A DNA stretch of 64,000 bases from Caulobacteraceae bacterium. GTDB taxonomy: Bacteria > Pseudomonadota > Alphaproteobacteria > Caulobacterales > Caulobacteraceae. Shown piece by piece: positions 47,913-58,258 of this stretch. A model generated the notes under the pieces. It ran no database searches, was not told the origin of the DNA, and was given only the letters and a program-made list of their open reading frames with translations. The stretch's first letter is position 1. Each line of letters opens with the position of its first letter. The stretch spans positions 1-64,000 of the forward strand of contig JAIXZX010000001.1 of the NCBI GenBank assembly GCA_027489335.1, read 5' to 3'. The position numbers and the translations under genes are program-made.

Positions 47913-48929
47913 ATGGGTCATAAGCGACTGGGCCGCAGCGCCATCGTGGTGTCGGACATCTGCATGGGCACCATGACCTTCGGCGGCCAGGCCGACGAGG
48001 CCATGGCCCACCGCATCCTGGACAAGTCCTTCGAGGCCGGGATCAACTTCTATGACACGGCCGAGAACTATCCCGTGCCCCCCAGCCCCGAATGGGCCGG
48101 CCGCACCGAGGAGATCTTCGGCCGCTGGCTGAAGACCAAGAACCGCGACGCCGTCGTCGTCGCCACCAAGGTCTGTGGGCCGAGCCACGGCTGGATCAAG
48201 GGCTCCATGCGGGCCGGCATGACCGCGCTCGACCGCCACAACATCACCCGCGCCATCGAGGGCAGCCTGACCCGCATGGATGTGGACTATGTGGACCTCT
48301 ACCAGACCCACTGGCCCGACCACGGGACCGGCTATGAGGAGACCCTGCGGACCCTCGACGACCTGGTCCAGGCCGGCAAGGTGCGCATCATCGGCTGCTC
48401 CAATGAAACCAGCTGGGGCCTGACCAAGTCGGTGGCTGTGGCCGAGCGCGAGGGCACGGTGCGCTACGAGACCATCCAGAACAATTTCAGCCTGAATAAC
48501 CGCCGCTTCGAAGACGAGCTGGCCCAGGCCTGCCGGCAGGAGGGCGTCAGCCTGATCCCCTATTCGCCGCTGGCCGGCGGGGTGCTGTCAGGCAAATACA
48601 AGGACGGGGCGCGGCCCGAGGGCGCTCGGTTCTCCAACTATCTGAACCTGGGCGGGCGCCAGGCCGCCATGGCCAAGCGCTTCGTCAACGACAAGACCCT
48701 GGAAGCCACCGACCGCTTCGCCGCCATCGCCGCTGAGGCCGGCATCTCGCTGGTCACCCTGGCGACGGCCTGGAGCAAGCAGCACGACTTCGTCGCCTCC
48801 ACCATCGTCGGCGCCACCCACGAAGACCAGCTCCCCGACATCCTGGCCGCCATGGACCTGACCCTGAGCGACGAGGTGATGAAGGCCATCGACAAGGTGT
48901 CGAAGGACATTCTCTACCCCATGGGGTGA
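47913..48929 (+). CDS. Aldo/keto reductase
   Basis: 338 aa; MGHKRLGRSAIVVSDICMGTMTFG, NFYDTAENYPVPP, CSNETSWGL, IPYSPLAGGVLSGKY, C-terminus KAIDKVSKDILYPMG. Confidence 0.93.
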   Translation: MGHKRLGRSAIVVSDICMGTMTFGGQADEAMAHRILDKSFEAGINFYDTAENYPVPPSPEWAGRTEEIFGRWLKTKNRDAVVVATKVCGPSHGWIKGSMRAGMTALDRHNITRAIEGSLTRMDVDYVDLYQTHWPDHGTGYEETLRTLDDLVQAGKVRIIGCSNETSWGLTKSVAVAEREGTVRYETIQNNFSLNNRRFEDELAQACRQEGVSLIPYSPLAGGVLSGKYKDGARPEGARFSNYLNLGGRQAAMAKRFVNDKTLEATDRFAAIAAEAGISLVTLATAWSKQHDFVASTIVGATHEDQLPDILAAMDLTLSDEVMKAIDKVSKDILYPMG

Positions 48930-50614
48930 GAGGCGCCCTCGCCGATCCGCTCCATCATCTTTCGCCAGTACTTGAACGGCGCCAGATGGCCGGAGTCGAA
49001 CAGGGGTTGAACCTCAGTGACGTGCTCGCCGACGAAGGCGACCATGTCCTTCATCGGGCTGAACCGGTCGTCGACGCCGTGCCAGATCACCACCGGGGCC
49101 GTGATCCCGGTCAGATTCATGGTTTGGCCTCGCCGAAAGGCCGTCATCTCGTCGGCGATGCCGCGGCCGCCGTGGGCCAGACACTCGGTCACGTAGGCGA
49201 AGACAAAATCGACCATCTCCGGGTGGGCGTCGAAGTAGGCGCGATCAGCTTCGGAAAAGCTCGCCAGCCGCTTCAGGAGACGCCGCGCAAGATCCGGGGA
49301 CAACCGCATACGAAGGATCGCGTAAAAGGTCTCAACGACCCAGGGATGGCTTTCAAAGCGAGCGCGCAGTTCGCTGAGCGGGCTGAGGTTCTGTTCCACG
49401 GGCCGAGGCGGACGCCCGGCGAGGAGAAACACGCCCGTCGCCCGGTCACCCATCCTTTGGGCCGTGGCGAGGGCGAACGGGGCTCCGGACACCACGCCGC
49501 ACAGGGCGGGTCGGTGGAGTTCGAGCCGGTCGCAGAGTTGCTCCATGTCTTCTGCGACGGTCTCGAAGCGATAGTCGGCGCGGCGGTCCGACTGACCAAA
49601 GCCGGGGCGTTCGGCGCACACGACGCGAAGGTTGAGCGCGTTGGCCAGAGCATCGGTGCCGGGCGGCATGAGGCTTGAGCTCATGCCGCCGTGATAGATC
49701 AGCAGAGGTCGGCCAGATCGAGGTCCGTAGTCGCGGAAGGCGAGGCGGCGACCATCGGCGAGCTGTAGACTGCGGATCGGCGGGTCTTCCGTCACGGAGG
49801 ATGCCGACGTCGCCACCAGGCTGCGCCCCACCGCCGCCAGTTCCGTGAGCGTGCGGATGAGTTCGGACTGCCGTTTCAAGCCCATCTTGTCGAAGATCGC
49901 GCGCAACTGGTTGCGGACGGTGTTGACGCTGACCCCGAGCTCTTCGGCGGCTTCCGCCAGCGCCAATCCTTCTCGCAGCTTGGCGGCGAGCCGCAGCTCT
50001 GCGGCCGTCAAGCCGAAGCTCTTGCCGATGGTCCCCCAGACCTGGGCCTCGGGTTCGGGCGCTGGGAACATGAGCGCAAAGGCCGCAGGATTGCGCAGGG
50101 TGGAGCCGGCCAGCGCCGAGGAGTCGGCCACGTAGCAGAACACCGGCGCCCCGGCCGTCGGCCGCTCAAGGCGCAGGATGGCGTGTTGGCCCGACCGCTT
50201 CGCCTCCCCCAAGGCGCGCTGCAGCGCCTCACTGTTGTCAGGGTGGTGGAGCTGGAGTCTCGTCCCAACGGCGACGCTGGCCAAGTGCGGCTCGAGCACG
50301 CCGCGCGCCAGGGCGCAGCAGGCCAGGACCATGGCGCTGGGCGACAGCAGGACCAGGCCAACATCCTTGGCCTGCCCCTCCGGCGGTCCCTCCCCCTGCC
50401 GGCGGGCCAGGGCTGTGACCTTGTGTATGCCGTCGAGCTCAGCCGCCACCTGCTCTGGGAGCCCCGTCGTAGAGCGCGGGAGCTCAAGGGCGGAAATCAA
50501 CTGTTCCCAGGATTCCGGATGGGCGGCCAGCGCATAGAGGGTTTCGACCAGGAGGCGCGCGTCACCTTCCGGCCCGGTAAGCTTCGCTCGCCCAACATGC
50601 GCCACGGCGTCCAC
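48914..50614 (-). CDS. LuxR-type HTH fused to C-terminal alpha/beta hydrolase
   Basis: 566 aa; GLTAAELRLAAKLREGLALAEAAEELGVSVNTVRNQLRAIFDKMGLKRQSELIRTL then LIYHGGMSSSLMPPG, CGVVSGAPFALATA, VIWHGVDDRFSPMKD, DSGHLAPF. Confidence 0.88.
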   Translation of the reverse strand: MDAVAHVGRAKLTGPEGDARLLVETLYALAAHPESWEQLISALELPRSTTGLPEQVAAELDGIHKVTALARRQGEGPPEGQAKDVGLVLLSPSAMVLACCALARGVLEPHLASVAVGTRLQLHHPDNSEALQRALGEAKRSGQHAILRLERPTAGAPVFCYVADSSALAGSTLRNPAAFALMFPAPEPEAQVWGTIGKSFGLTAAELRLAAKLREGLALAEAAEELGVSVNTVRNQLRAIFDKMGLKRQSELIRTLTELAAVGRSLVATSASSVTEDPPIRSLQLADGRRLAFRDYGPRSGRPLLIYHGGMSSSLMPPGTDALANALNLRVVCAERPGFGQSDRRADYRFETVAEDMEQLCDRLELHRPALCGVVSGAPFALATAQRMGDRATGVFLLAGRPPRPVEQNLSPLSELRARFESHPWVVETFYAILRMRLSPDLARRLLKRLASFSEADRAYFDAHPEMVDFVFAYVTECLAHGGRGIADEMTAFRRGQTMNLTGITAPVVIWHGVDDRFSPMKDMVAFVGEHVTEVQPLFDSGHLAPFKYWRKMMERIGEGASHPMG

Positions 50615-50695
50615 CCCTTAGACACCCCATCTTAGGCGCCCTCCCGCGCGATGGAAATCGCGAACCCCAGGCCTGCGGGCTTTCAGCGGCGGGGG

Positions 50696-50740
50696 GCCAT
50701 CGACACGGTGTCGAAGGAGATTTTGTATCCGATGGAGTGA
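50696..50740 (+). pseudogene. Remnant of an aldo/keto reductase 3' end
   Basis: GCCATCGACACGGTGTCGAAGGAGATTTTGTATCCGATGGAGTGA = AIDTVSKEILYPME*, aligning to AIDKVSKDILYPMG* at the end of the 47913-48929 gene (7 mismatches in 45 nt, mostly at third codon positions). Confidence 0.7.
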
Positions 50741-50754
50741 GGGAGTTGCGACGC

Positions 50755-51222
50755 TCAGCCTCGGCGGAGCGCCGCGCCCCAGATGGCCAGATTGAAGGCG
50801 AACTGGCCGGGCTCGGTGGCCTCCACCCTTATGGCGATGGGCACCATGCAGGGGCCGACATGTTCGGGGATCGCGGCGTATTGGGTGACAACGCCGTCCA
50901 TGATCAGAGGCCGGATGATGTTCATGTCGGTGCGATACTTCAGCTCCTCCGCGAAGGGCGGAACATAGACGGTGTTCTCCGGCATGCGGGGGCCGCCGAA
51001 CTCCTCCGGCAGCAGCAGGAGCTCGACCAGCACCCCCTCCTCCACCAGGGCCTTGGCCTTCTCCGGTGAGTCCACATAGGACCAGTCCGGACCGACGGGG
51101 TCCCCCGGGCCGGGCTCATAGCCGGCTTCGCGGAGAAGCTGGTCGGCCAGCGCCTTGGCGTCATGCTCAGCCGGCGCGGCCGGGCCGAACCATCGGCGGA
51201 GTCGTTGAAAAAGATCGTTCAC
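50755..51222 (-). CDS. Hypothetical protein (155 aa)
   Basis: MNDLFQRLRRWFGPAAPAEHDAKALADQLLREAGYEPGPGDPVGPDWSYVDSPEKAKALVEEGVLVELLLLPEEFGGPRMPENTVYVPP; codon-consistent ORF. Confidence 0.65.
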   Translation of the reverse strand: MNDLFQRLRRWFGPAAPAEHDAKALADQLLREAGYEPGPGDPVGPDWSYVDSPEKAKALVEEGVLVELLLLPEEFGGPRMPENTVYVPPFAEELKYRTDMNIIRPLIMDGVVTQYAAIPEHVGPCMVPIAIRVEATEPGQFAFNLAIWGAALRRG

Positions 51223-51329
51223 GGCTAGCCCCCGGCCGCTGGATCACAGGTCTTTCTAAGCAGCCTCAGCGAAAATTCTGTCGGCGCATATCTAGCGAGA
51301 GCCAAACACTCTCCCCCCCATCACGCCGA

Positions 51330-52058
51330 CTACTTATCGGGGGCGCTTGGCGGGTCGAATAGGTCTGCGCCGCGATCCCTGGACGTGCGCTCCGCCTTCC
51401 CCGTCGCCTTTCGCGCGGCCTTTCGCTCACTATGGAGTTCGAATGCTGCGAGCAAGACGCTTAGGGCTTCTTCGAGTTCCTTCGCCGACACAGTCCCGAG
51501 TTCGTCGCCTTTGATAACGTCGACCTCTCGTCCGGCACGTGGCATCTTCTCCCGCAGATCCACCCACTCTAACGTTGCGTCTTTGAAGTCACCGACAAAG
51601 AAGGTCTGTCGGAGGATCGTATTGAAGATGGCCCGCTGGGCCGGATCGAGGGTGCGGCCTTTCCAGCACTGCGCCCACAGCACCCTAAGACGACCGTCCT
51701 CAACCCAGAAACCTGACGGCCGCACTGGGATGGATACGCCACTGCCGATAGGGAACAGGTACCGTTCGCACTCTCGGAACCAAGGCACCTTCTTCTCAGC
51801 GGCGTAGGGCGCGAATGCGGTTACTAGCCCCTTATTGGGGGCCACATTCTTCTTGTGCTTGTCAGCCTCGATCTGCCGCAATGCCCAGTCTAGCGTTTGG
51901 CCTTCCATCAACGGCTTGAACAGCTTCCGCCCCGGATCGAGGGAGAACGGAATCTGCGCTATGTCGAGCTTCTCCATCTCCAAGACGGTAGCCTCGATCG
52001 TGGGTCTGATCAGCGCCACGGCGTGCTGGACAGATGGGGTTTTGCGCAAATCGGCCAT
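51330..52058 (-). CDS. Unrecognised 242-aa protein downstream of Panacea gene; candidate toxin
   Basis: MADLRKTPSVQHAVALIRPTIEATVLEMEKLDIAQIPFSLDPGRKLF...; starts 6 nt after the Panacea stop; visibly less GC-rich than flanks. Confidence 0.8.
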   Translation of the reverse strand: MADLRKTPSVQHAVALIRPTIEATVLEMEKLDIAQIPFSLDPGRKLFKPLMEGQTLDWALRQIEADKHKKNVAPNKGLVTAFAPYAAEKKVPWFRECERYLFPIGSGVSIPVRPSGFWVEDGRLRVLWAQCWKGRTLDPAQRAIFNTILRQTFFVGDFKDATLEWVDLREKMPRAGREVDVIKGDELGTVSAKELEEALSVLLAAFELHSERKAARKATGKAERTSRDRGADLFDPPSAPDK

Positions 52059-52064
52059 ATGCGG

Positions 52065-52580
52065 TTACACACGCCTCCTTAGGATTTCGCGGTAGTAAGA
52101 CTCGGTCATCGAGTCTGGAATGACCATTCCAGGCATTGGTCGCCCCTCGGCAGCTGTCCAAACCTGATCCCACGGCGCTCCGGGCTCATGGGTTTTCTGA
52201 ACCAGCCAGTACGCAGACTTCGTTCCGTAGAACTTCGTCATTTGCTCGACGTGCTGGCGCTCTTGCTCGCCAAGAGATACTTCCAGAGGCACGTCCTGCC
52301 CCGTAGATAGATCAATTCGGGTCAGCCGCCCCACGATTGGTCTGTCACCATAGGTCCGAAGCTGTCGATAAACTTGCGGATGGACCGGGCCGTGCTGCCA
52401 AGCTTCGAACGCGGAGTCCACGAGCGGTTCGCCATACTGGGCAAGGTACCAAGCGTGCGCGAAGTAAATGATCTTGTTCAGGGGAAGGTTAGATAGAACC
52501 AAGCCGTTCGCCTCGGCCACGTCGAGGATGGCGTTTGCGATTTCCCTGACGTCTCTGGCCAAAAAAGGTCCTTGGGGCAC
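52065..52580 (-). CDS. Panacea-domain (DUF4065, SocA-like) protein; candidate antitoxin
   Basis: GTG start; FLARDVREIANAILDVAEANGLVLSNLPLNKIIYFAHAWYLAQYGEPLVDSAFEAWQHGPVHPQVYRQLRTYG is characteristic of the family. Confidence 0.92.
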   Translation of the reverse strand: MPQGPFLARDVREIANAILDVAEANGLVLSNLPLNKIIYFAHAWYLAQYGEPLVDSAFEAWQHGPVHPQVYRQLRTYGDRPIVGRLTRIDLSTGQDVPLEVSLGEQERQHVEQMTKFYGTKSAYWLVQKTHEPGAPWDQVWTAAEGRPMPGMVIPDSMTESYYREILRRRV

Positions 52581-52607
52581 GGCGGCCGCTGCGAATCTCC
52601 AGATACA

Positions 52608-52637
52608 ACCATAGTCGAGTTCGCGATATGTTCCAAC
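52608..52637 (-). promoter_or_regulatory. Candidate sigma70-type promoter for the Panacea operon
   Basis: Minus strand TTGGAA-N18-TATGGT, 28 nt upstream of the GTG start. Confidence 0.35.
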
Positions 52638-52783
52638 CGTCAGTTCGGTGTGGCCGCTGGTAGAATTGGGAGGCCGTCAACCCGATCGTCCTGCACCACA
52701 CCCGCTAGACGGCTCCCCCGCCCTGCCCCTAACGTCCGCGCCGAACCGCGGCATCATCTGCGGGCGTGAGAACGGGGAAACAC

Positions 52784-53173
52784 ATGTTCAATCACATCAT
52801 GGTCGGGACCAACGATATCGAGCGGTCCAAGGCCTTTTACGACGCCGTGCTGGCGACGCTGGGGGCCGGGCAGCCGATGGCCAATGCGGCCCCCACCGGG
52901 CACAAGCGGCTGTTCTACATCCACAACAGTTCGGTCTTCTGCGTCAGCGAGCCGATCAATGGCGAGCCGGCCACCTTCGGCAATGGCGGCACCATCGGCT
53001 TCAAGTGCGACAGCCCTGAACAGGTGAAGACCTTCCACGACGTGGCCGTGGCCCATGGTGGGGTCTCCATCGAGGACCCGCCGGGCCTGCGCGAGGGCGG
53101 CATGGGCGCCCTGCACCTGGCCTATGTGCGCGACCCCGACGGCAACAAGCTGTGTGCGCTCTACCGCCCGTAA
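52784..53173 (+). CDS. VOC (glyoxalase/bleomycin resistance) family protein
   Basis: MFNHIMVGTNDIERSKAFYDAVLATLGAG...GALHLAYVRDPDGNKLCALYRP. Confidence 0.92.
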   Translation: MFNHIMVGTNDIERSKAFYDAVLATLGAGQPMANAAPTGHKRLFYIHNSSVFCVSEPINGEPATFGNGGTIGFKCDSPEQVKTFHDVAVAHGGVSIEDPPGLREGGMGALHLAYVRDPDGNKLCALYRP

Positions 53174-53201
53174 GTCTCTAGGCGCCCCTGGCCGCGTCGT
53201 T

Positions 53202-54140
53202 TCAGGATGCGGCCAGGATGGCTGCGGCCAGGTCATGGCCGGAGCGCCAGGCGGCCTCCACCCGGGCGCCGGCCAGCCAGTCGCCGCAGGCGCCGATCTG
53301 CATTTCCCCCGACCACAGGGGCGCGCCGCCCTGAGCTGTGGTGCGGGCATAGCGCCAGCGGTGGGCCTGGAGCGACAGGGTCTCCGGCAAGGGCTGGCCA
53401 TGGGCCTCGGCCAGCGCCGCCAGCAGGGCCTGCGCCACCTGATCGGCCCCCTCCTCCAGATGCGCCCACGACCAGTCTGGCGAGGCCTGGACGACCCAGG
53501 CCTCCGGTCCTGTGCGGCCAGGCTTGGCGCTGTTGCGGGCGGCCCAGGCCAGCGGGCCGTCCTGGCGCAGGACATCGGCGGGGAGGCTCAAAGGTCCTGC
53601 AAAGGCCGCCATCATGGTCCAGCAGGGTTCGGAGACGATGGCGCCGGCCTGGGCGGCCATGTCAGGCGCGATGGCCGCCAGCAGGACGGCGGCCTGTTCG
53701 CTGGGGGTGGCGACCACCACGGTCTGCGCGCTGAAGGGGGCGAACCCCTCCCCGCTCAGGCGCCAGGCCGCGCCGTCGCGGGCGATCTCGTCCACCCGGG
53801 CCTGCCAGGTGACGTCCAGGGCCTCTGCCATCGCCCGGATGGGGGCGTTCATGCCGGGCACGCCCACCAGAGCCTCAGGGCCTGCGGCCGGCCAGGGCGC
53901 GGCGACGCCGGCCGCCTGCCAGGCGGCCGCGCGGGCGGCGAATTCTGGGTCGCGGACGGTGAAGAACTGGGCCCCGTGGTCGAAGCTCACCTGACCCTGG
54001 GGCGTCTCGATCCTGCGGGTGGACATGCGACCGCCCGGCCCCCGGCCCTTGTCCAGCACCTGGACAGCGTGGCCGGCGTCGCTGAGCGCCTGCGCGCAGG
54101 AGAGGCCGGCCATGCCGGCGCCGATGATGGCGATCTTCAT
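53202..54140 (-). CDS. FAD-dependent NAD(P)-binding oxidoreductase (renalase-like)
   Basis: MKIAIIGAGMAGLSCAQALSDAGHAVQVLDKGRGPGGRMSTRR; C-terminal GACGDWLAGARVEAAWRSGHDLA. Confidence 0.9.
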   Translation of the reverse strand: MKIAIIGAGMAGLSCAQALSDAGHAVQVLDKGRGPGGRMSTRRIETPQGQVSFDHGAQFFTVRDPEFAARAAAWQAAGVAAPWPAAGPEALVGVPGMNAPIRAMAEALDVTWQARVDEIARDGAAWRLSGEGFAPFSAQTVVVATPSEQAAVLLAAIAPDMAAQAGAIVSEPCWTMMAAFAGPLSLPADVLRQDGPLAWAARNSAKPGRTGPEAWVVQASPDWSWAHLEEGADQVAQALLAALAEAHGQPLPETLSLQAHRWRYARTTAQGGAPLWSGEMQIGACGDWLAGARVEAAWRSGHDLAAAILAAS

Positions 54141-54156
54141 TAGGTCTCGTCTTTCC

Positions 54157-56669
54157 TCAACCGGCTTCGCGCAGGACGGCGGCGGGACGGCGCGACAGGG
54201 CCGCGAACGCCGCCAGCGCCCCGCCGAGCGCGCCGAGCGCCGTGGTGCCGCCGAGAATGCCTAAGATCACCGGCCAGTCGACGCTCCAGGTCGCATTGAA
54301 CACCTGGGTCACCACAGGCCAGGCGCCGGCCGCGCCCAGGCTTGCGCCGGCCAGCCCAGCGATGACGCCCACCAAGCCGTACTCCACCAGGTAGGCGCTG
54401 ACGATCTGGCCGCGGGTTCCGCCCAGGACCTTGAGCGTGGCGGCCTCCCGGGCGCGGAAGCGGGCGCCGGCCGCAATGGCGCCGATCAGCACCAGGACGC
54501 CGGCCGCCCCGGCCACGGCCGCAGCGCCCCGGATGGCGAGCGCCAGGCGGTCGAACAGGGTGGCGGCCTGTTCCAGCTGGTCGCGGATGCTGATGACATT
54601 GACGCCAGCGAACTCGGCGGCGAGCGCCCCCGTAACGGCGGCCTCCTCCTCGCGGCTGGCCATGGCGATGGCCACGTGCCGGGGGTTTGCGCCCGCGATG
54701 GCGCCGGTGTTGAGGATGACGCCGAAATTGGCCCCGAAGCCGCCCCAGTCCACCTCGCGCAGCACGGCGATCTGGGCGTCGATCTCGCGACCCAGGACCT
54801 GCAGGGTGATCATGTCGCCGACCTTGAGGCCTGCGCCCCGGGCCGCGTCCTGCTCGAAGGCCACCAAGGGTGGGCCGGCATAGTCGGGCGTCCACCAGGC
54901 GCCGGCCGTGACCTTGGCTTCCTCCGGCGCCCCGTCCAGGGCCGACATGGTCAGGTCCTCGTCAAAGGCCCAGCGTTCGCCCCGCTCGATGGCCTCGATG
55001 TCCACCGGCTGGCCTTTCAGGCGGGTGATGCGGCCGGTGATCAGCGGCAGGCGGTTGTAGCGGTCAATCCCGGGCTCGCTCAGGGCCTCATTGATCACGG
55101 CGTCAAAGGCCGCGACCCGCTCACCGGGGATTTCGGTAAAGACCAGGGAGGGCGCGGTGCGCGGCGCCACCACGCTGACCTGGGCCAGCAGGCTCGACTG
55201 GATGAGCACAATGGCCGACAGCAGCGCGACGCCCAGCCCAATGGCGGGGGTCGCCGTGCGGGCGGCCGACCGGGGGCCAGCCAGATTGGCGAGGCCCAGA
55301 CGCACCGATCCACGGGCGAACCTGCGCACTCGTCCAGCCCCCCAGGCTGCGGCCAGGCCCAGCAGGCTAAGCGCGAGGAAGGCGCCCGCCGCCCCGCCGA
55401 TTAGGCCGGCGGCGGCCCAGCGGCTGGGGGCGGTGAGGATGGCCAGGCCTGCGAGGCCGAGCGCCGCGGCCACCGCAAGAGCTGTCTCGAGGCTGAGCGT
55501 CGGGCGGCCTGACATCTCCTTGCGAAACAGGGACGAGGGCGGCGTGGTCCGGGCTCTGGCCAGCGGCCAAAGCGAGAAGGCGGCCGCAGCCAGCACCCCG
55601 AAGGCTGCGGCCCGGACCAGAGGCTCGGGATAGACGGCGAACAGGGCCGGCACTGGTAGTTGCTCGGCCGCCAAAGCCCCGATGATCAACGGCGTCACCG
55701 CGCCGATGGCGAGGCCTATGCCCACCCCCAGCAGGGCGAGCACGCCGATCTGGATCAGATAGATGTCGCGGATCAGCACCCCTGACGCTCCAAGGGCCTT
55801 AAGCGTGGCGATGGAGGCCTTGCGGCCCTCCAGATAGGACGACACCGCCCCGCCCACGCCCAGACCGCCGGCCACCAGGGAGGCCAGGCCGATGAAGCCC
55901 AGGAAATATTCCAGCTGGTCAATCAGCCGGCCGGCGCCGGCGGCGGCTTCGGAGCGGTCCCGGGCCTCGAAGATGGCGTCGGGGAAGGTCTCCCGGACCT
56001 CTTCGATCACCGCCTTGGGGTCGGCCTCGGCCGGCAGCACGACCCGCACCGCCTCGCCAAACAGTCCCCCGGCGCCCAGCAGGCCCGCGGCCTCCACCGC
56101 GGTCACATCGGTCAGCACCCGGGGACCGAGCGCAAAGCCCCGGCCGATCCGGTCGGGCTCGGAGATCAGCACCGCGCCGACCCGCAGCGTCTGGCCGCCG
56201 ACAGCGAAGGTGTCGCCGAGCTTCAGATCCAGCCGGTCGAGCAGGGCCTGCTCCACCGCAGCGCCCGGAACGCCGCCTGTGGGCGCCAGCGCGGCGGCGA
56301 GGCTGGCGGCGCCCTCAAGCTGGACCACGCCCACCAGGGGATAGGTGTCGGCCACGCCGCGCACGTCCACCAGCCGGCGCTGGCCGCTCGGGGTCTGCGC
56401 CATGGCGTTGGCGCGGACCGAATAGGCGCTGGGGCCCAGGGCCTCGAACACCGCCCGTTCTTGCGGCGTGAAGCGGCGCTGATCGATGCTGAACACCACA
56501 TCGCCGCCGAGGATTTCCCGGGCCTGACTGGCCAGACCCTGGCGGAAGGCCTCGGCCGTGGAGCCCGCCGCGGCGATGGCCGCGACGCCGAGCGCAAGGC
56601 AGGCGAGAAAGATGCGGAAACCCGCGACCCCGCTTCTCAGCTCCCGCCCGGCGAACCGCAGGGCGAGCC

Positions 56670-56673
<4 letters not shown>
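54157..56673 (-). CDS. ABC transporter permease, FtsX-like (YbbP family)
   Basis: 838 aa; LRFAGRELRSGVAGFRIFLACLALGVAAIAAAGS, ATLKALGASGVLIRDIYLIQIGVLALLGVGIGL, ATLKVLGGTRGQIVSAYLVEYGLVGV. Confidence 0.9.
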
Positions 56674-57377
<704 letters not shown>

Positions 57378-57443
57378 GGGGCTCCCGAGGGCGGTTTGGG
57401 CGTTTCATGGCCGCCCGGCCGACCTATATGGGGAAGCACAGCC

Positions 57444-58145
57444 ATGATCGCACCCCAATCCTTGCTCTCCCGCCGCACCCTTCTGCTCAGCGCCCTGGCC
57501 CTGGGCGCCAGCGCCTGCAGCCGGGAGGCCGACGCCCCGGCTTCAGCCGCCGCCGATGAGGCTGCGCCCCCGCCGCCGCCGCTGGCCCCCGGCGACCTGC
57601 CGGTGGTCGCCCTGCTGGGAGACTCCATCACCGCCGGCTACGGCCTGCCGGCGAAGGACGCCCTGCCCGCCCAGCTGGAGGCGGCCCTGGCGGCGGCCGG
57701 GACGCCTGCGCGGGTGCGGGCCGCCGGCGTGTCCGGCGACACCACGGCCGGCGCGCTGGCCCGGGTGGACTTCAGCATCCAGGACGACACCGACCTGTGC
57801 GTCGTGGCGCTGGGCGGCAACGACCTGCTGCAGGGGATCGAGCCGGCGACCATGCGGGCCAATCTGGAGGGGATCATCACCCGGCTGAAGGCCCGCAACA
57901 TCCCGGTCCTGCTGGCCGGCATGCAGGCGCCCCCCAGCTACGGCGCCTACGCCACCGACTTCGCCGCGGTGTTCGAAGGTCTCGCCCGCGACCACGACGT
58001 CGCCCTCTATCCCTTCCTGCTGGACGGCGTCGCCCTCGACCCCGCCCTCAACCAGGACGACGGCATCCACCCCAATGCGGCGGGCGTAAAGATCATCGCC
58101 CAGCGCCTCGCCCCGGCGGTCGCGGGGGCGTTGGCGGAGGGTTAG
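57444..58145 (+). CDS. Arylesterase / SGNH hydrolase (TesA-like), predicted lipoprotein
   Basis: MIAPQSLLSRRTLLLSALALGASACSREA; VVALLGDSITAGYGLP, VVALGGNDLLQGI, DGIHPNAAGVKIIAQ. Confidence 0.93.
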   Translation: MIAPQSLLSRRTLLLSALALGASACSREADAPASAAADEAAPPPPPLAPGDLPVVALLGDSITAGYGLPAKDALPAQLEAALAAAGTPARVRAAGVSGDTTAGALARVDFSIQDDTDLCVVALGGNDLLQGIEPATMRANLEGIITRLKARNIPVLLAGMQAPPSYGAYATDFAAVFEGLARDHDVALYPFLLDGVALDPALNQDDGIHPNAAGVKIIAQRLAPAVAGALAEG

Positions 58146-58177
58146 GGGAGAAAAGTTCTCTCCTTGTTCTTTTTTTA
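58145..58177 (+). terminator. Rho-independent terminator after tesA-like gene
   Basis: GGGGAGAA-AAG-TTCTCTCC stem (one G-U) followed by TTGTTCTTTTTTT. Confidence 0.8.
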
Positions 58178-58258
58178 CTCCCGTCGCTGTGCAATGCTTT
58201 TCAAGCTCTGCCGGGTGGGCGAGCCGCATGGGGATCAGCGGAAGAGGGGAGGGCGCAG

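Noticed and set aside
50696-50740. Interpreting the AKR-end repeat as an insertion-sequence target-site duplication or att site
   Set aside because: The two copies differ at 7 of 45 positions in a codon-like pattern and no integrase or transposase is nearby; a gene remnant fits better
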